Notes: generated by a model from the sequence alone, not told the origin. DNA of 14,453 bases from an uncultured Lachnobacterium sp. (GCA_937889225.1 CALAST010000102.1:1-14453); one strand, 5' to 3'; counted from the first letter of the stretch, positions 1-7,533 are shown. Translations and numbers: made by a program.

Positions 1-6
1 TATTTT

Positions 7-765
7 CTATTGCAGTACTTTCTGTTTCTCAAAAAACTCATCAATCATCTTTACAATCTGGTCCGGTTTGGTTGTTTTTAAAATATATCCTTCCGGTTTT
101 AATGCCATTACTTGCGTAATACTTTCTCTATCATTTTTTCCAGTCAGAAAAATAACAGGAATATCACTAAAATCCCTCTCGGTACGAATCATTTCCAATA
201 CCTGTTTTCCATTGATAACCGGCATTTCATAGTCAAGAAGTACCAAATCAGGTTTATTCGTAGACAGATATTTAATTGCCATTGCTCCTGAATTTGCCAA
301 AATAACCTGATAGCTTTCTTCCAGCCAACCTTTTACATTACGAAGCATTGCACCGGAATCATCCACTACAAGGATTTTCTTTTTCTTATCATTTCCGAAT
401 AATTCTATGTATTCTTCCATTTCACTTACTACATTTTTTATATCAATCGGACGCGTAAATTCCTTTTTAATAAAATTTCTTGAAATAAGAGAACGAATTG
501 TCGCAATTTCATTCGAATCATCTATTACAAAAATCGGAATATTTTCTTCCAAAGCCCTGTCTCTTACATAAATAAATACCTGTTTATTTTTCAAAAGTGT
601 TTCATCCGCATAAATTAAAATTCCGTTAATCTGCGATTGAATCATGTTCATTTTACTAATGTCTGCTCCATAACTTAACACACGAAAACCCGCATTTTGC
701 AACTGGTCTTCCAATGAAATAGTAAAATAACTTCGAAGTTCTGATACAATTAATATATTGTTCAT
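7..765 (-). CDS. Output-less response regulator with tandem receiver domains
   Basis: A 252-residue soluble protein made of two receiver folds and no output domain. The second receiver (about residues 129-250) looks active: acidic pair D135/D136, phospho-acceptor D178 in LLDYEMP, T208 in FLTG and K230. The first (about 1-120) has the receiver layout but lacks the chemistry: IVSEL replaces the acidic pair, IYADE stands at the phospho-site, and the Lys-Pro is Arg-Pro (TRP), so it is probably a pseudo-receiver. The start is the ATG at 765, 10 bases after AAGGA within GGAAAGGAAA; a TTG 24 bases upstream has no ribosome binding site. It follows the hybrid kinase after 141 bases and is its natural phosphorylation partner through that kinase's HPt domain (inference). 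With no DNA-binding or enzymatic domain, it probably acts by protein-protein contact or as a phosphate sink. Confidence 0.88.
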   Translation of the reverse strand: MNNILIVSELRSYFTISLEDQLQNAGFRVLSYGADISKMNMIQSQINGILIYADETLLKNKQVFIYVRDRALEENIPIFVIDDSNEIATIRSLISRNFIKKEFTRPIDIKNVVSEMEEYIELFGNDKKKKILVVDDSGAMLRNVKGWLEESYQVILANSGAMAIKYLSTNKPDLVLLDYEMPVINGKQVLEMIRTERDFSDIPVIFLTGKNDRESITQVMALKPEGYILKTTKPDQIVKMIDEFFEKQKVLQ

Positions 766-803
766 AATCTGTATTTCCTTTCCTAGCAACTATCCAAACT
801 ATA

Positions 804-809
804 ATTATA
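804..809 (-). promoter_or_regulatory. Possible -10 box before the tandem-receiver gene
   Basis: The minus strand reads TATAAT, 38 bases upstream of the ATG at 765. The -35 position at 17-base spacing reads GTGATT, a poor match (3 of 6). It could give the tandem-receiver gene some expression independent of the upstream operon, but in AT-rich DNA a TATAAT alone is weak evidence. Confidence 0.22.
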
Positions 810-860
810 TTCGTTCAATAAATATAAATCACTAATTGCCTTTTTTACATTTTTCCTCTT

Positions 861-905
861 GGCTACTCATAAGTACATAATCGCTTTCTTGATTCGGTTA
901 AGCTC
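861..905 (-). repeat. Degenerate third copy of the leader element (copy A)
   Basis: It shares an exact 18-base match (884-901) with copy C at 12367-12384, plus GCTAC and TCATA blocks in the same order, with a 3-base deletion and a scrambled middle. It begins directly after the stop of the hybrid kinase and lies in the leader of the tandem-receiver gene, in the same orientation to the downstream gene as copies B and C. The hairpin arms seen in B and C are not preserved and no good promoter precedes it (the equivalent -10 position reads GAAAAT, inside the kinase gene). It is best seen as a decayed copy. Confidence 0.6.
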
Positions 906-906
906 T

Positions 907-3900
907 TTACTTATTTTCCAATTCCGAAATCAGCTGTCCGCAAATTTCCATAACTTCTTCCATTGCCACATCCGCAACATAGGCACTTAAACTTTCTACT
1001 TTGCTCTGGCAATCTTGTGGAAATACATATGTTTCCAACCTATGCATGGCTTCATCTGCTCCATCCAAATCAAAACAATCCATGGAATCTTTTAATAACC
1101 TTAAATCTTCGATGATTGTTTCCATCGGAACACGTTCTTTATCTTGTTCTAACATTCTGCCATACGGTTCTAAAATCGGTTTATAGCTTCTGTACAATGA
1201 TAACACACTCGGTGTCTCTTTTTCCAGTATTTTCTGTTCTTCTGCATTGCCAAGCTGCTCTAATCGATAAAATTTCTCTGACAGTTCCATCGCACCTATC
1301 ATGCGTGCCGTGCTTTTCAATGCGTGTACCTCTATAGTGTAGTCCTTAAGCATACCATCTGCAAGACATTTTTCAATTTTTGTAGCTTTTTGGTCAATCA
1401 ATTTATAAAAATCCCCTAATAAACTAAAGAATAATTCCTCAGAACCGGAATTTTCAATACCTTCCTGCACATTCAGACCTTCGATTTGTAACTTATCCTC
1501 TTCTTTGTCTGAAAGCTGCTCATCTGCATTCTGACATAAATGAGCACTACTTTCAAAAATCACTTTATTATTCTCTTCCATTAATTCGTCCGGAAGCCAT
1601 TTTTTAATACATTTGCAGATTGCCTTTATTTTGATTGGTTTTGCTACAAAGTCATTTAGTCCATTCTTCTTAAAGATTTCCCTTGCATCTGTGGTAGCGT
1701 TTGCAGTTAAGGCAACAATTGGCAAGTTCTTATAATATTCTTCCGAAAGTGCCCTTACCGCTTTTGTAACCTCTACTCCATCCATTCCCGGCATCATATG
1801 GTCCATAAATACAATATCATAGTGTTTCTGTTTGATTTTCTGTAAGGCTTTTTTTCCACCATCTGCTGTCTCAATCTGCATTTGCAATGGTGCGAGCAAA
1901 CCTTTTGCTACCTTCAAGTTCATTTCATTATCATCTACAATCAAAATTTTTGCCTTTGGTGCAATGAAACTTAATTCATCTTCTTCATTTACGCTTTGCA
2001 TTTCTTCATTATTAATAATCTGGCAAAAATTCAAACTGTAAAGAGGTTTATTCACAAGCAATGCTTTGATATCTTTCATATTCTGCTGCATCGGATTTTG
2101 CAATACGCATAACTTGGTATTCCAAAGTTTGAGTTTTTGCTTTTGTTCCACAGAAAGATTCTCGATATCATCCGTAAAAAAGAAATTCATTGGCGTATTG
2201 CTTTCCATTGCTTCTTCGATTGTAATTGTGTGGATTCCATATGTTTTTGCAACATTCTGATAAGAATCACGTGTATAAACATTGCTCAGTTTGCCGCCTA
2301 TTACCAGCTCTTCTGTTTTCAACTGCTTAATCGCAGCCGCCGGTTTTTCACTACGTTTCTTTTGTGAAAGGGAAAACCAGAAAGTACTGCCTTTTCCATA
2401 AGTGCTTTCTACACCAATCGTTCCACCCATCAATTCCACAAGCTGCTTACAAATAGACAATCCTAATCCTGTACCTTCTTTGTAGCGGTTCATCTTCATA
2501 TCCACCTGTTGGAACGAGCCAAACAATTTTCCAATATCTTCTTCCTTGATTCCCTGTCCGGAATCTTCAATCCTAAAGTAAAGTTGGCAATTATCATCTT
2601 CTGCTTCTTGCATCTTTACCGAAAGTTTTACATAGCCTTCATCCGTAAATTTAATGGCATTATTCATAAGATTAATGATTACCTGACGGATTCTCTTGTC
2701 ATCTCCAAAGAGCTTCTTCGGGAGTTTTTTATCAATATCATATAATAACTCCACTTCTTTTTCTCCGATACGGTTTAAAAAAATCATAGATAAATCATGG
2801 AATAACGACATTGGTTCATAAATATCTTCGATAATTTCCATTTTTCCTGATTCAATTTTGGAAAAGTCCAAAATATCGTTAATAATCGTAAGAAGTGCAT
2901 TCCCCGAACTTTTGATATTATTTAAATATTCCTTATCGTGTTTCGGTAAATCTTCACGTAAAAGAATCTCCGTCATTCCTACAATTGCGTTCATTGGTGT
3001 ACGGATTTCGTGCGACATATTTGACATAAACATGGATTTTGCTTCATTTGCCTGCTCTGCACGTTCTTTTTCTACTTCTAACTGCTCCAAAAGTACAAGC
3101 TCCTCTGTAATATCAATCAAAAGCAAACCATATCCGGCAACTTTGCCTCTCTGTTCCAACTCTGCAATTCTTTTGCTGTAACGTCGACCTTTTATTTCAA
3201 TATCGTCTTCTTGCGATTCCAATAATGCTTTCAGTTCGTCAGAAACAATTTTTCGGCTTTTTAAAGATTTCAATTCCGGAAAAATTTCTTTTGCGTATGC
3301 ATTTGCATCCAAAAAACCATACATTTTATCCGTTACAATTAGGGCATTATCCGTATGCTCAATTACCCATTCGCGACCTCTGTCTGTCACTTGGAAAAAC
3401 TCACCTCTTAGCACACTTAAAATAATGGAAAGAATGGATAAAGAAGAAAAAATCGGAAATACATCATAAGGGAACTGATATAAAAGCATCAATATTAAAG
3501 GTACAGCCACTAAAAACTGTGCACCTACCAGTTTTGCAATATTTTCCTTTACTTCCACTACTTTTGTTGTAAACATTTTTATCATGCTTAGAATAATGCC
3601 AATAAATAAAAGCATACTAATAATGCAATTATGAACCATATATAACGTTCCCGGTACATATTCCACAAAAATAAATCCATTCGCTGCTTCCAAAAAACGA
3701 AGCTCCTCAAATATGAAGTGATAAGGGTCTCCAATCCACATACATGCCAAAACGAGCATTTCTAACACGGCAAATCCTGTAAGAAACCCCGTTCTCCATT
3801 TTCCAAATTCAAACCCCAGATATGTGAACAAAAACAGCATAAAAGAAAAATAAAAAAATGCATTTGCCATATACTGAACTTTGAGTGCCATAAATGCTTC

Positions 3901-4083
3901 ATCAAAATTTTTTGCCATAATAAGCAGCAAATAAGTCGCATTAATAAATAAACATCCGATATTTGTCAGCATCAGACTCATAGACACCTTGCTTTGCTCC
4001 TTTCGGAATAAAGCAATGCATCCCATCAATGGAACTGCAATTCCAATAAACTGTATGATTTGTCCAAAAATAAAAAATGCCAT
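907..4083 (-). CDS. 7TM hybrid sensor histidine kinase with receiver and HPt domains
   Basis: A 1058-residue membrane phosphorelay kinase. Seven hydrophobic segments (about 5-25, 35-55, 66-90, 98-117, 146-168, 185-204, 209-226) match the N-terminal 7TM input domain of bacterial kinases. Next come a PAS-like region (about 235-330), a short coiled coil, a dimerisation/phosphoacceptor domain with H358 in MSHEIRTPMN, and an ATPase domain with N-box NLMNNAIKF, EDSGQGI and GTGLGLSI. Residues 590-690 resemble a worn receiver. An intact receiver follows (D717/D718, D761, T793, K815), then an HPt domain with H920 in HALKSTARMIG and a 90-residue tail. The expected route is H358 to D761 to H920 to a separate regulator, most simply the tandem-receiver protein encoded downstream. 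GAGGG sits 8 bases before the ATG. It starts 21 bases after the small membrane gene, so it is probably cotranscribed. The signal sensed is unknown. Confidence 0.95.
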   Translation of the reverse strand: MAFFIFGQIIQFIGIAVPLMGCIALFRKEQSKVSMSLMLTNIGCLFINATYLLLIMAKNFDEAFMALKVQYMANAFFYFSFMLFLFTYLGFEFGKWRTGFLTGFAVLEMLVLACMWIGDPYHFIFEELRFLEAANGFIFVEYVPGTLYMVHNCIISMLLFIGIILSMIKMFTTKVVEVKENIAKLVGAQFLVAVPLILMLLYQFPYDVFPIFSSLSILSIILSVLRGEFFQVTDRGREWVIEHTDNALIVTDKMYGFLDANAYAKEIFPELKSLKSRKIVSDELKALLESQEDDIEIKGRRYSKRIAELEQRGKVAGYGLLLIDITEELVLLEQLEVEKERAEQANEAKSMFMSNMSHEIRTPMNAIVGMTEILLREDLPKHDKEYLNNIKSSGNALLTIINDILDFSKIESGKMEIIEDIYEPMSLFHDLSMIFLNRIGEKEVELLYDIDKKLPKKLFGDDKRIRQVIINLMNNAIKFTDEGYVKLSVKMQEAEDDNCQLYFRIEDSGQGIKEEDIGKLFGSFQQVDMKMNRYKEGTGLGLSICKQLVELMGGTIGVESTYGKGSTFWFSLSQKKRSEKPAAAIKQLKTEELVIGGKLSNVYTRDSYQNVAKTYGIHTITIEEAMESNTPMNFFFTDDIENLSVEQKQKLKLWNTKLCVLQNPMQQNMKDIKALLVNKPLYSLNFCQIINNEEMQSVNEEDELSFIAPKAKILIVDDNEMNLKVAKGLLAPLQMQIETADGGKKALQKIKQKHYDIVFMDHMMPGMDGVEVTKAVRALSEEYYKNLPIVALTANATTDAREIFKKNGLNDFVAKPIKIKAICKCIKKWLPDELMEENNKVIFESSAHLCQNADEQLSDKEEDKLQIEGLNVQEGIENSGSEELFFSLLGDFYKLIDQKATKIEKCLADGMLKDYTIEVHALKSTARMIGAMELSEKFYRLEQLGNAEEQKILEKETPSVLSLYRSYKPILEPYGRMLEQDKERVPMETIIEDLRLLKDSMDCFDLDGADEAMHRLETYVFPQDCQSKVESLSAYVADVAMEEVMEICGQLISELENK

Positions 4084-4104
4084 GTTGTATTCCCTCGCTT
4101 CAAA

Positions 4105-4479
4105 CTATAGTCCCAGTTCTTCCGTCAACGCAAGAATCTTTGGACCAATACGTTCTCGCTCTTTCTCTGTAATTTTCTTAAATAAAGGATATGCCAATGC
4201 CATAAGCACTGCTCCAAAACAACCTATCACAATACCAACTACAAATAACGTTTCACCCCAGACAAGCGTACAGCTTAACCCTACTCCAAAAATAAGGCAT
4301 CCAATCAAACCAACAATAATGCCTACCATTGTGCCTTTTTTGGTAACTGATTTGTCGAGTTCCCTTATCTGTTCAATTTTACTGTTTTCTTTTGGAAGAT
4401 ACTTACTTCTTATTTTCTTAATTTCTTCCTGCTGTGAGGCAGAATAAGTATATTCAAAAGTTTCATTCTGATTGTTCAT
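4105..4479 (-). CDS. Small two-helix membrane protein of unknown function
   Basis: A 124-residue protein not recognised as a named family. It has a charged N-terminal cytoplasmic stretch (about 1-48, containing EEIKKIRSKYLPKE and a likely short amphipathic helix), two closely spaced hydrophobic segments (about 50-72 and 77-98) and a charged C-terminal tail (KKITEKERERIG). The start is the ATG at 4479, preceded by GAGGAG 10 bases upstream. It overlaps the end of the upstream membrane gene by 17 bases, which points to translational coupling. Its place between a membrane protein with a partner kinase and a second membrane kinase suggests an accessory role in signalling or membrane assembly, but nothing in the sequence gives a function. 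Confidence 0.85.
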   Translation of the reverse strand: MNNQNETFEYTYSASQQEEIKKIRSKYLPKENSKIEQIRELDKSVTKKGTMVGIIVGLIGCLIFGVGLSCTLVWGETLFVVGIVIGCFGAVLMALAYPLFKKITEKERERIGPKILALTEELGL

Positions 4480-5440
4480 ACGCTAATGTCTCCTCATAAC
4501 TACGTTTTGCTCCGGCTATCATCATTGCCGCCATTGTGTTGATTGTAATACAAATAGCGACTCCTGTTAAAATATTCATAAGTTTTGCATCAAATTCTCC
4601 GCCTTCACTAAATTGCGTAATAAGTGCTACCTGCATTGTAAAGATGGAAACTAACGCTTTTGCTAAATCAATACGTTTTACGGCTGAATACATCGGATTA
4701 TGCAGCTTTCGATATTTTACCACATTAATGACTGCTATTGTAAAACAGTAAACCGTATATGTAGCAATTCCAAATATCATAATTCCCGGATACGATATTG
4801 TATGATTCTCCACCACGACAATTCCTACAAGTACACTAATTGCGATATTTAAAAGCATCATTAACCACCCACACGCCTGATAGCTTCGCAAATCCTTTTG
4901 CCGCAACTCCATTTCCGTTCCGCTTTTCTTCGCAATCTCTTCCTGATATAAAATAAGAAAGCTCATCACGCTAAGAATGCTATTATATCCCGCCATAGCA
5001 AGTAACCATTGGGAACGATAGAGAACGCCTGTTATAATTTTAAATAATGCAAATGCCATATTCGTGGCAAGTTTTAGATATAGCTTGCTTTTTATGATTT
5101 TTTCAGCATCCTTTTCATCCTTCACCACTTTCCGTTTTATTTCCTGTATCTTTTTTATTAACTGTGGAATTTTGGCACACACCACTACCAATGTATAAAA
5201 AGAAAATGCATAAAACATAATTGCCGAAATAGATTCTTCCAGTTGCTTTACAAATATATAAATCAGTCCCACTAAAGTCAGATTAAACATAAGACAAATC
5301 ACAATCGGATGTGGGAAAAGAAGTGTCATGGCACATTTTTTCCATGGAAAGCCTTCTTTTTGTTTTGTTTCTACCTGCTCGTTATAAAGCGGATTTTCCG
5401 ATTCCTCTAATATTGCTTTTTCTTTCACTTTTCTACTCAT
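4463..5440 (-). CDS. Uncharacterised eight-helix membrane protein
   Basis: A 325-residue integral membrane protein with no named family that I can assign. It has a hydrophilic N-terminus (1-42) and about eight hydrophobic segments (roughly 45-65, 70-92, 124-141, 144-165, 190-211, 217-241, 258-276, 287-309). A charged cytoplasmic loop at 93-122 is rich in Lys and Glu. The stretch near 264-300 (SIFTMQVALITQFSEGGEFD, then MNILTG) looks like a conserved core. Its ATG overlaps the stop of the kinase gene (ATGAGTAG) by 8 bases, with AAGGTG 5 bases upstream, so it is translationally coupled to the kinase. Kinases with almost no extracytoplasmic loop, like this neighbour, often sense through a partner membrane protein. 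That makes this protein a candidate sensor or transporter partner (inference). Confidence 0.9.
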   Translation of the reverse strand: MSRKVKEKAILEESENPLYNEQVETKQKEGFPWKKCAMTLLFPHPIVICLMFNLTLVGLIYIFVKQLEESISAIMFYAFSFYTLVVVCAKIPQLIKKIQEIKRKVVKDEKDAEKIIKSKLYLKLATNMAFALFKIITGVLYRSQWLLAMAGYNSILSVMSFLILYQEEIAKKSGTEMELRQKDLRSYQACGWLMMLLNIAISVLVGIVVVENHTISYPGIMIFGIATYTVYCFTIAVINVVKYRKLHNPMYSAVKRIDLAKALVSIFTMQVALITQFSEGGEFDAKLMNILTGVAICITINTMAAMMIAGAKRSYEETLAYEQSE

Positions 5441-6470
5441 GCATACACCTTGCGAGTTTTACCATAAAACAGCTTCCCTCACCAAGTTTGCTGCTTACGG
5501 AAATCTCCCCTTTGCAGATATCAATTACTCGTTTTACTAATGCTAACCCAAGTCCGTTTCCTTTTGTTGCATGAGAAGTATCTCCTTGGTAAAATTTTTT
5601 AAAAATATTTTGCCCGGTCTGTGGAGTCATGCCGCATCCCGTATCTTTTACTTCCACATACGCATATGTCTCGTCTGCCAATAGCCGAAGCGTTACCATT
5701 CCACCCTCCTCCGTAAATTTCAAAGCATTAGAAATAAGGTTATTCCATACCAGACTTAAAAGCTCCTTATCTGCTTCCACATAAACTTCATCCATCAGTT
5801 CCGTTTCAATCTCAATATTCTTTTGCTCCCATACGCTTTCAAATTCGAGCATACATTCACAAAGTTGTTCACACAAATCATATTTTTCGGTATTTGGATA
5901 AATCTGCTGATTTTCCAGTTTATTCATTTTTAAAATATTTACAACTAATGCGGATAAACGTTTTGTTTGCTCAGTTACCGCTTTTGCATACTCCAAACGT
6001 TTTTCTTCCGCTAAATCCGGTGTCTGTAAAAGTGTTCCATAATTTTGCATGACCGCAAGTGGTGTCTTTAATTCATGAGATACATTTGCCACAAAATCCG
6101 TTCGAAGCGTTTCTACACCGGACAATTCTTCTATCATATGATTAATGGATGTAATAATTTCATCATACTCATTGCCGCTATCCGGACCTTTTATATAATC
6201 AATTCTTGCAGAAAAATCGCCGGCTATCACTTTATCCAAAGCATCTTGTATCCCTTTTATCGGCTTTAACACCATTTCTTTCCGATAAATTGTATCTATA
6301 CATGTAAATAATACTGCTAATACCAACACATTTCCGGAAATAACCATAATTGCATGGTTGCCATTTTCCACATAGCTAAAAAACAGAATAAAATTTACGA
6401 TAACAATAAAGCTAAATAATAAGATTCCCATTGCAAACCGGCTTAAACATCTTAGATATTTTTTGCTCAT
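5433..6470 (-). CDS. Sensor histidine kinase, partner of the OmpR/PhoB-type regulator
   Basis: A 345-residue membrane kinase. Two transmembrane helices (about 12-33 and 41-60) are joined by only about seven residues, so there is essentially no external sensor domain. A HAMP-like linker follows (about 61-115), then the phosphoacceptor helix pair with H132 in NVSHELKTPL, then the ATPase domain with N-box WNNLISNALKF, G1 box DTGCGM and G2 box GNGLGLAL. The ATG at 6470 follows GAGGA by 6 bases. It is read after its regulator across a 159-base gap holding an unusual inverted-repeat structure, and its 3' end overlaps the next membrane gene. The family autophosphorylates on His and passes phosphate to the regulator. 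The short loop is typical of intramembrane-sensing kinases that respond to envelope stress or rely on a membrane partner. Confidence 0.95.
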   Translation of the reverse strand: MSKKYLRCLSRFAMGILLFSFIVIVNFILFFSYVENGNHAIMVISGNVLVLAVLFTCIDTIYRKEMVLKPIKGIQDALDKVIAGDFSARIDYIKGPDSGNEYDEIITSINHMIEELSGVETLRTDFVANVSHELKTPLAVMQNYGTLLQTPDLAEEKRLEYAKAVTEQTKRLSALVVNILKMNKLENQQIYPNTEKYDLCEQLCECMLEFESVWEQKNIEIETELMDEVYVEADKELLSLVWNNLISNALKFTEEGGMVTLRLLADETYAYVEVKDTGCGMTPQTGQNIFKKFYQGDTSHATKGNGLGLALVKRVIDICKGEISVSSKLGEGSCFMVKLARCMHE

Positions 6471-6488
6471 ATATTTCCTCTTCTTATT

Positions 6489-6610
6489 TATTCAGTACCT
6501 TCATAAATACAATGCAAAAATCCATTTCAATTGCTTCGCAATGGGATTTTTGCACGCCTGAATCACTTTCTTACGCACAAAACAGCAACTGTTTTGTGCT
6601 GTACTGAATA
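6489..6610. repeat. 122-base inverted-repeat element with two internal hairpins (possible MITE or RNA three-way junction)
   Basis: A perfect 10-base terminal inverted repeat (6489-6498 TATTCAGTAC with 6601-6610 GTACTGAATA) encloses two further perfect 11-base stems: 6513-6523 with 6544-6554 (TGCAAAAATCC/GGATTTTTGCA, itself holding an inner ATTGC/GCAAT stem) and 6575-6585 with 6589-6599 (GCACAAAACAG, loop of three). As a single strand it would fold as a three-way junction. If the outer TA bases are a target duplication, the element is 118 bases (6491-6608) flanked by TA, as for IS630/Tc1-type miniature elements. It fills the gap between the response regulator and its kinase and would be transcribed with them. 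No uridine run follows either stem, so it is not a standard terminator. Confidence 0.8.
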
Positions 6611-6629
6611 GTTACTCCTCTTCTTACTT

Positions 6630-7301
6630 TTATTTCAAAACTGCCTTATATCCAAGTCCATGCACCGTCACAATTTCAAAATCCTTGCAGGCAGATGTCT
6701 TATCTCGAATTTTTGTCATATACACATCCACAGTTCTTGGTCCGGATGGCGATTCCGCATCCCAAAATTCCTCCATCAATTTTGTTCGTGTAAAAGTTTT
6801 CTTTGGGTAAGACAACAATTTATATAAAATATCAAATTCTCTTACGGTAAGAATAATTTCTTCCCCATCCAAATATGCACTATATTCTTCCGAATCCAAT
6901 ACTAATTTTCCAATCACTAATTTTTTATTGGAAGCAATCTTAGCCCGACGAAGCAATGCCTCCATACGAAGCAAAAGTTCTTCCAAATCGATTGGTTTTA
7001 CCATATAATCATCAATTCCTGCACGAAATCCCTTTCGTTTCGACTCAAAATCATCGCGTGCTGTCACGAAAATAATCGGAATTTCTTTATTGATTTCCCT
7101 TACATTTTCCGCAAATTCATATCCATCCGTTCCCGGCATCATAATATCGGAAATGATTAGGTCAAATACGGTTTCATACATTTTATCATAGGCTTCTTCC
7201 GGCTCTAACGCTCCTTGTGCCTCAAAACCGTTTTTGTTTAAATATGTACATAATGTGTGATTTAATTCTTTATCATCTTCTACAACTAAAATTTGAAACA
7301 T
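6630..7301 (-). CDS. OmpR/PhoB-family response regulator
   Basis: A 223-residue DNA-binding regulator. The receiver (1-118) carries the acidic cluster E8/D9/D10, phospho-acceptor D52 in SDIMMPGTDG, T80 in FVTARDD and K102 in VKPI. The C-terminal winged helix (about 128-223) has the family pattern: LTVREFDILYKLLSYP, then the recognition region TVDVYMTKIRDK and the final wing VHGLGYKA. Length is normal for the family. The ATG at 7301 follows GGGGGAAA by a few bases. It is the first gene of the signalling run, with a likely promoter at 7394-7422 and the leader element in its 5' region. Phosphorylation by the kinase encoded next is expected; targets are unknown, though autoregulation is common. 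Confidence 0.96.
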   Translation of the reverse strand: MFQILVVEDDKELNHTLCTYLNKNGFEAQGALEPEEAYDKMYETVFDLIISDIMMPGTDGYEFAENVREINKEIPIIFVTARDDFESKRKGFRAGIDDYMVKPIDLEELLLRMEALLRRAKIASNKKLVIGKLVLDSEEYSAYLDGEEIILTVREFDILYKLLSYPKKTFTRTKLMEEFWDAESPSGPRTVDVYMTKIRDKTSACKDFEIVTVHGLGYKAVLK

Positions 7302-7334
7302 AAAATTTCCCCCATATACTTAAAATTTATAGTA

Positions 7335-7384
7335 CTATGCTACTTGCTTATAACCAAATAACGCTCTCACTGTTTCGGTTAAAC
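7335..7384 (-). promoter_or_regulatory. Promoter-proximal leader element, copy B
   Basis: This 50-base element matches copy C (12337-12386) at 38 of 50 positions without gaps, with the first 14 and last 10 plus-strand bases identical. It starts 9 bases downstream of the likely -10 box, so the transcript should begin almost exactly with it. In the minus-strand RNA, AACCGAA (complement of 7374-7380) can pair with UUUGGUU (complement of 7352-7358) across a 15-base loop, giving seven pairs including one G-U; that wobble works only in the transcribed strand. The ATG of the regulator lies 33 bases past the element. It could be a structured 5' leader or an operator inside the initially transcribed region. 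Confidence 0.6.
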
Positions 7385-7393
7385 ACTAATACA

Positions 7394-7422
7394 AAAATAG
7401 TGTAACATAAAAATGTTTACAA
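7394..7422 (-). promoter_or_regulatory. Candidate promoter of the response-regulator operon
   Basis: The minus strand reads TTGTAA (7417-7422), 17 bases, then TATTTT (7394-7399): 4 of 6 matches at each box. The boxes are modest, but their distance to the leader element (9 bases) is identical to that in front of the MoxR operon, where the -10 is a perfect TATAAT. The surrounding DNA is very AT-rich, so an alternative such as TACACT a few bases upstream cannot be excluded. Confidence 0.45.
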
Positions 7423-7480
7423 AACGTTAATTTTTTAAATTTTCCTAAAAAATTAGAATAATTAATCTGTAAAGCGCACA

Positions 7481-7533
7481 AAAAAATAATAAAACATCGC
7501 CGCATAAAAGACCAAAATCTTAAATGCGACGAT
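7481..7533 (-). terminator. Rho-independent terminator after the transglutaminase gene
   Basis: The minus strand has the stem ATCGTCGCAT/ATGCGGCGAT (7524-7533 with 7496-7505; ten pairs, one G-U), with an inner AAGA/TCTT stem, followed by TTTTATTATTTTTTT (7481-7494). It lies about 75 bases past the stop of the transglutaminase gene. AT-rich complementary flanks (ATTATTTTT on the plus-strand side) mean it may also stop transcription in the opposite direction. In the rest of this 305-base gene-free gap (7302-7606), the only other features I see are copy B of the leader and its promoter. Confidence 0.85.

Noticed and set aside
2858..3181. A 107-codon plus-strand open frame
   Set aside because: It is antisense to the conserved kinase core, Ser-rich low-complexity, and without ribosome site or homology that I can see.
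3989..4447. A 152-codon plus-strand open frame
   Set aside because: It is antisense to the small membrane protein and the start of the hybrid kinase; its composition reflects the complement of hydrophobic codons, with no supported start or family.
6489..6610. Cloverleaf-like fold suggesting a tRNA or a rho-independent terminator
   Set aside because: The stem lengths, the size and the absence of tRNA consensus bases rule out a tRNA; no T-run follows either hairpin, so it is not a standard terminator.
7335..7384. Leader element as a known c-di-GMP, preQ1 or SAM riboswitch
   Set aside because: The conserved core motifs of these classes are absent, and the element is short with one simple stem.
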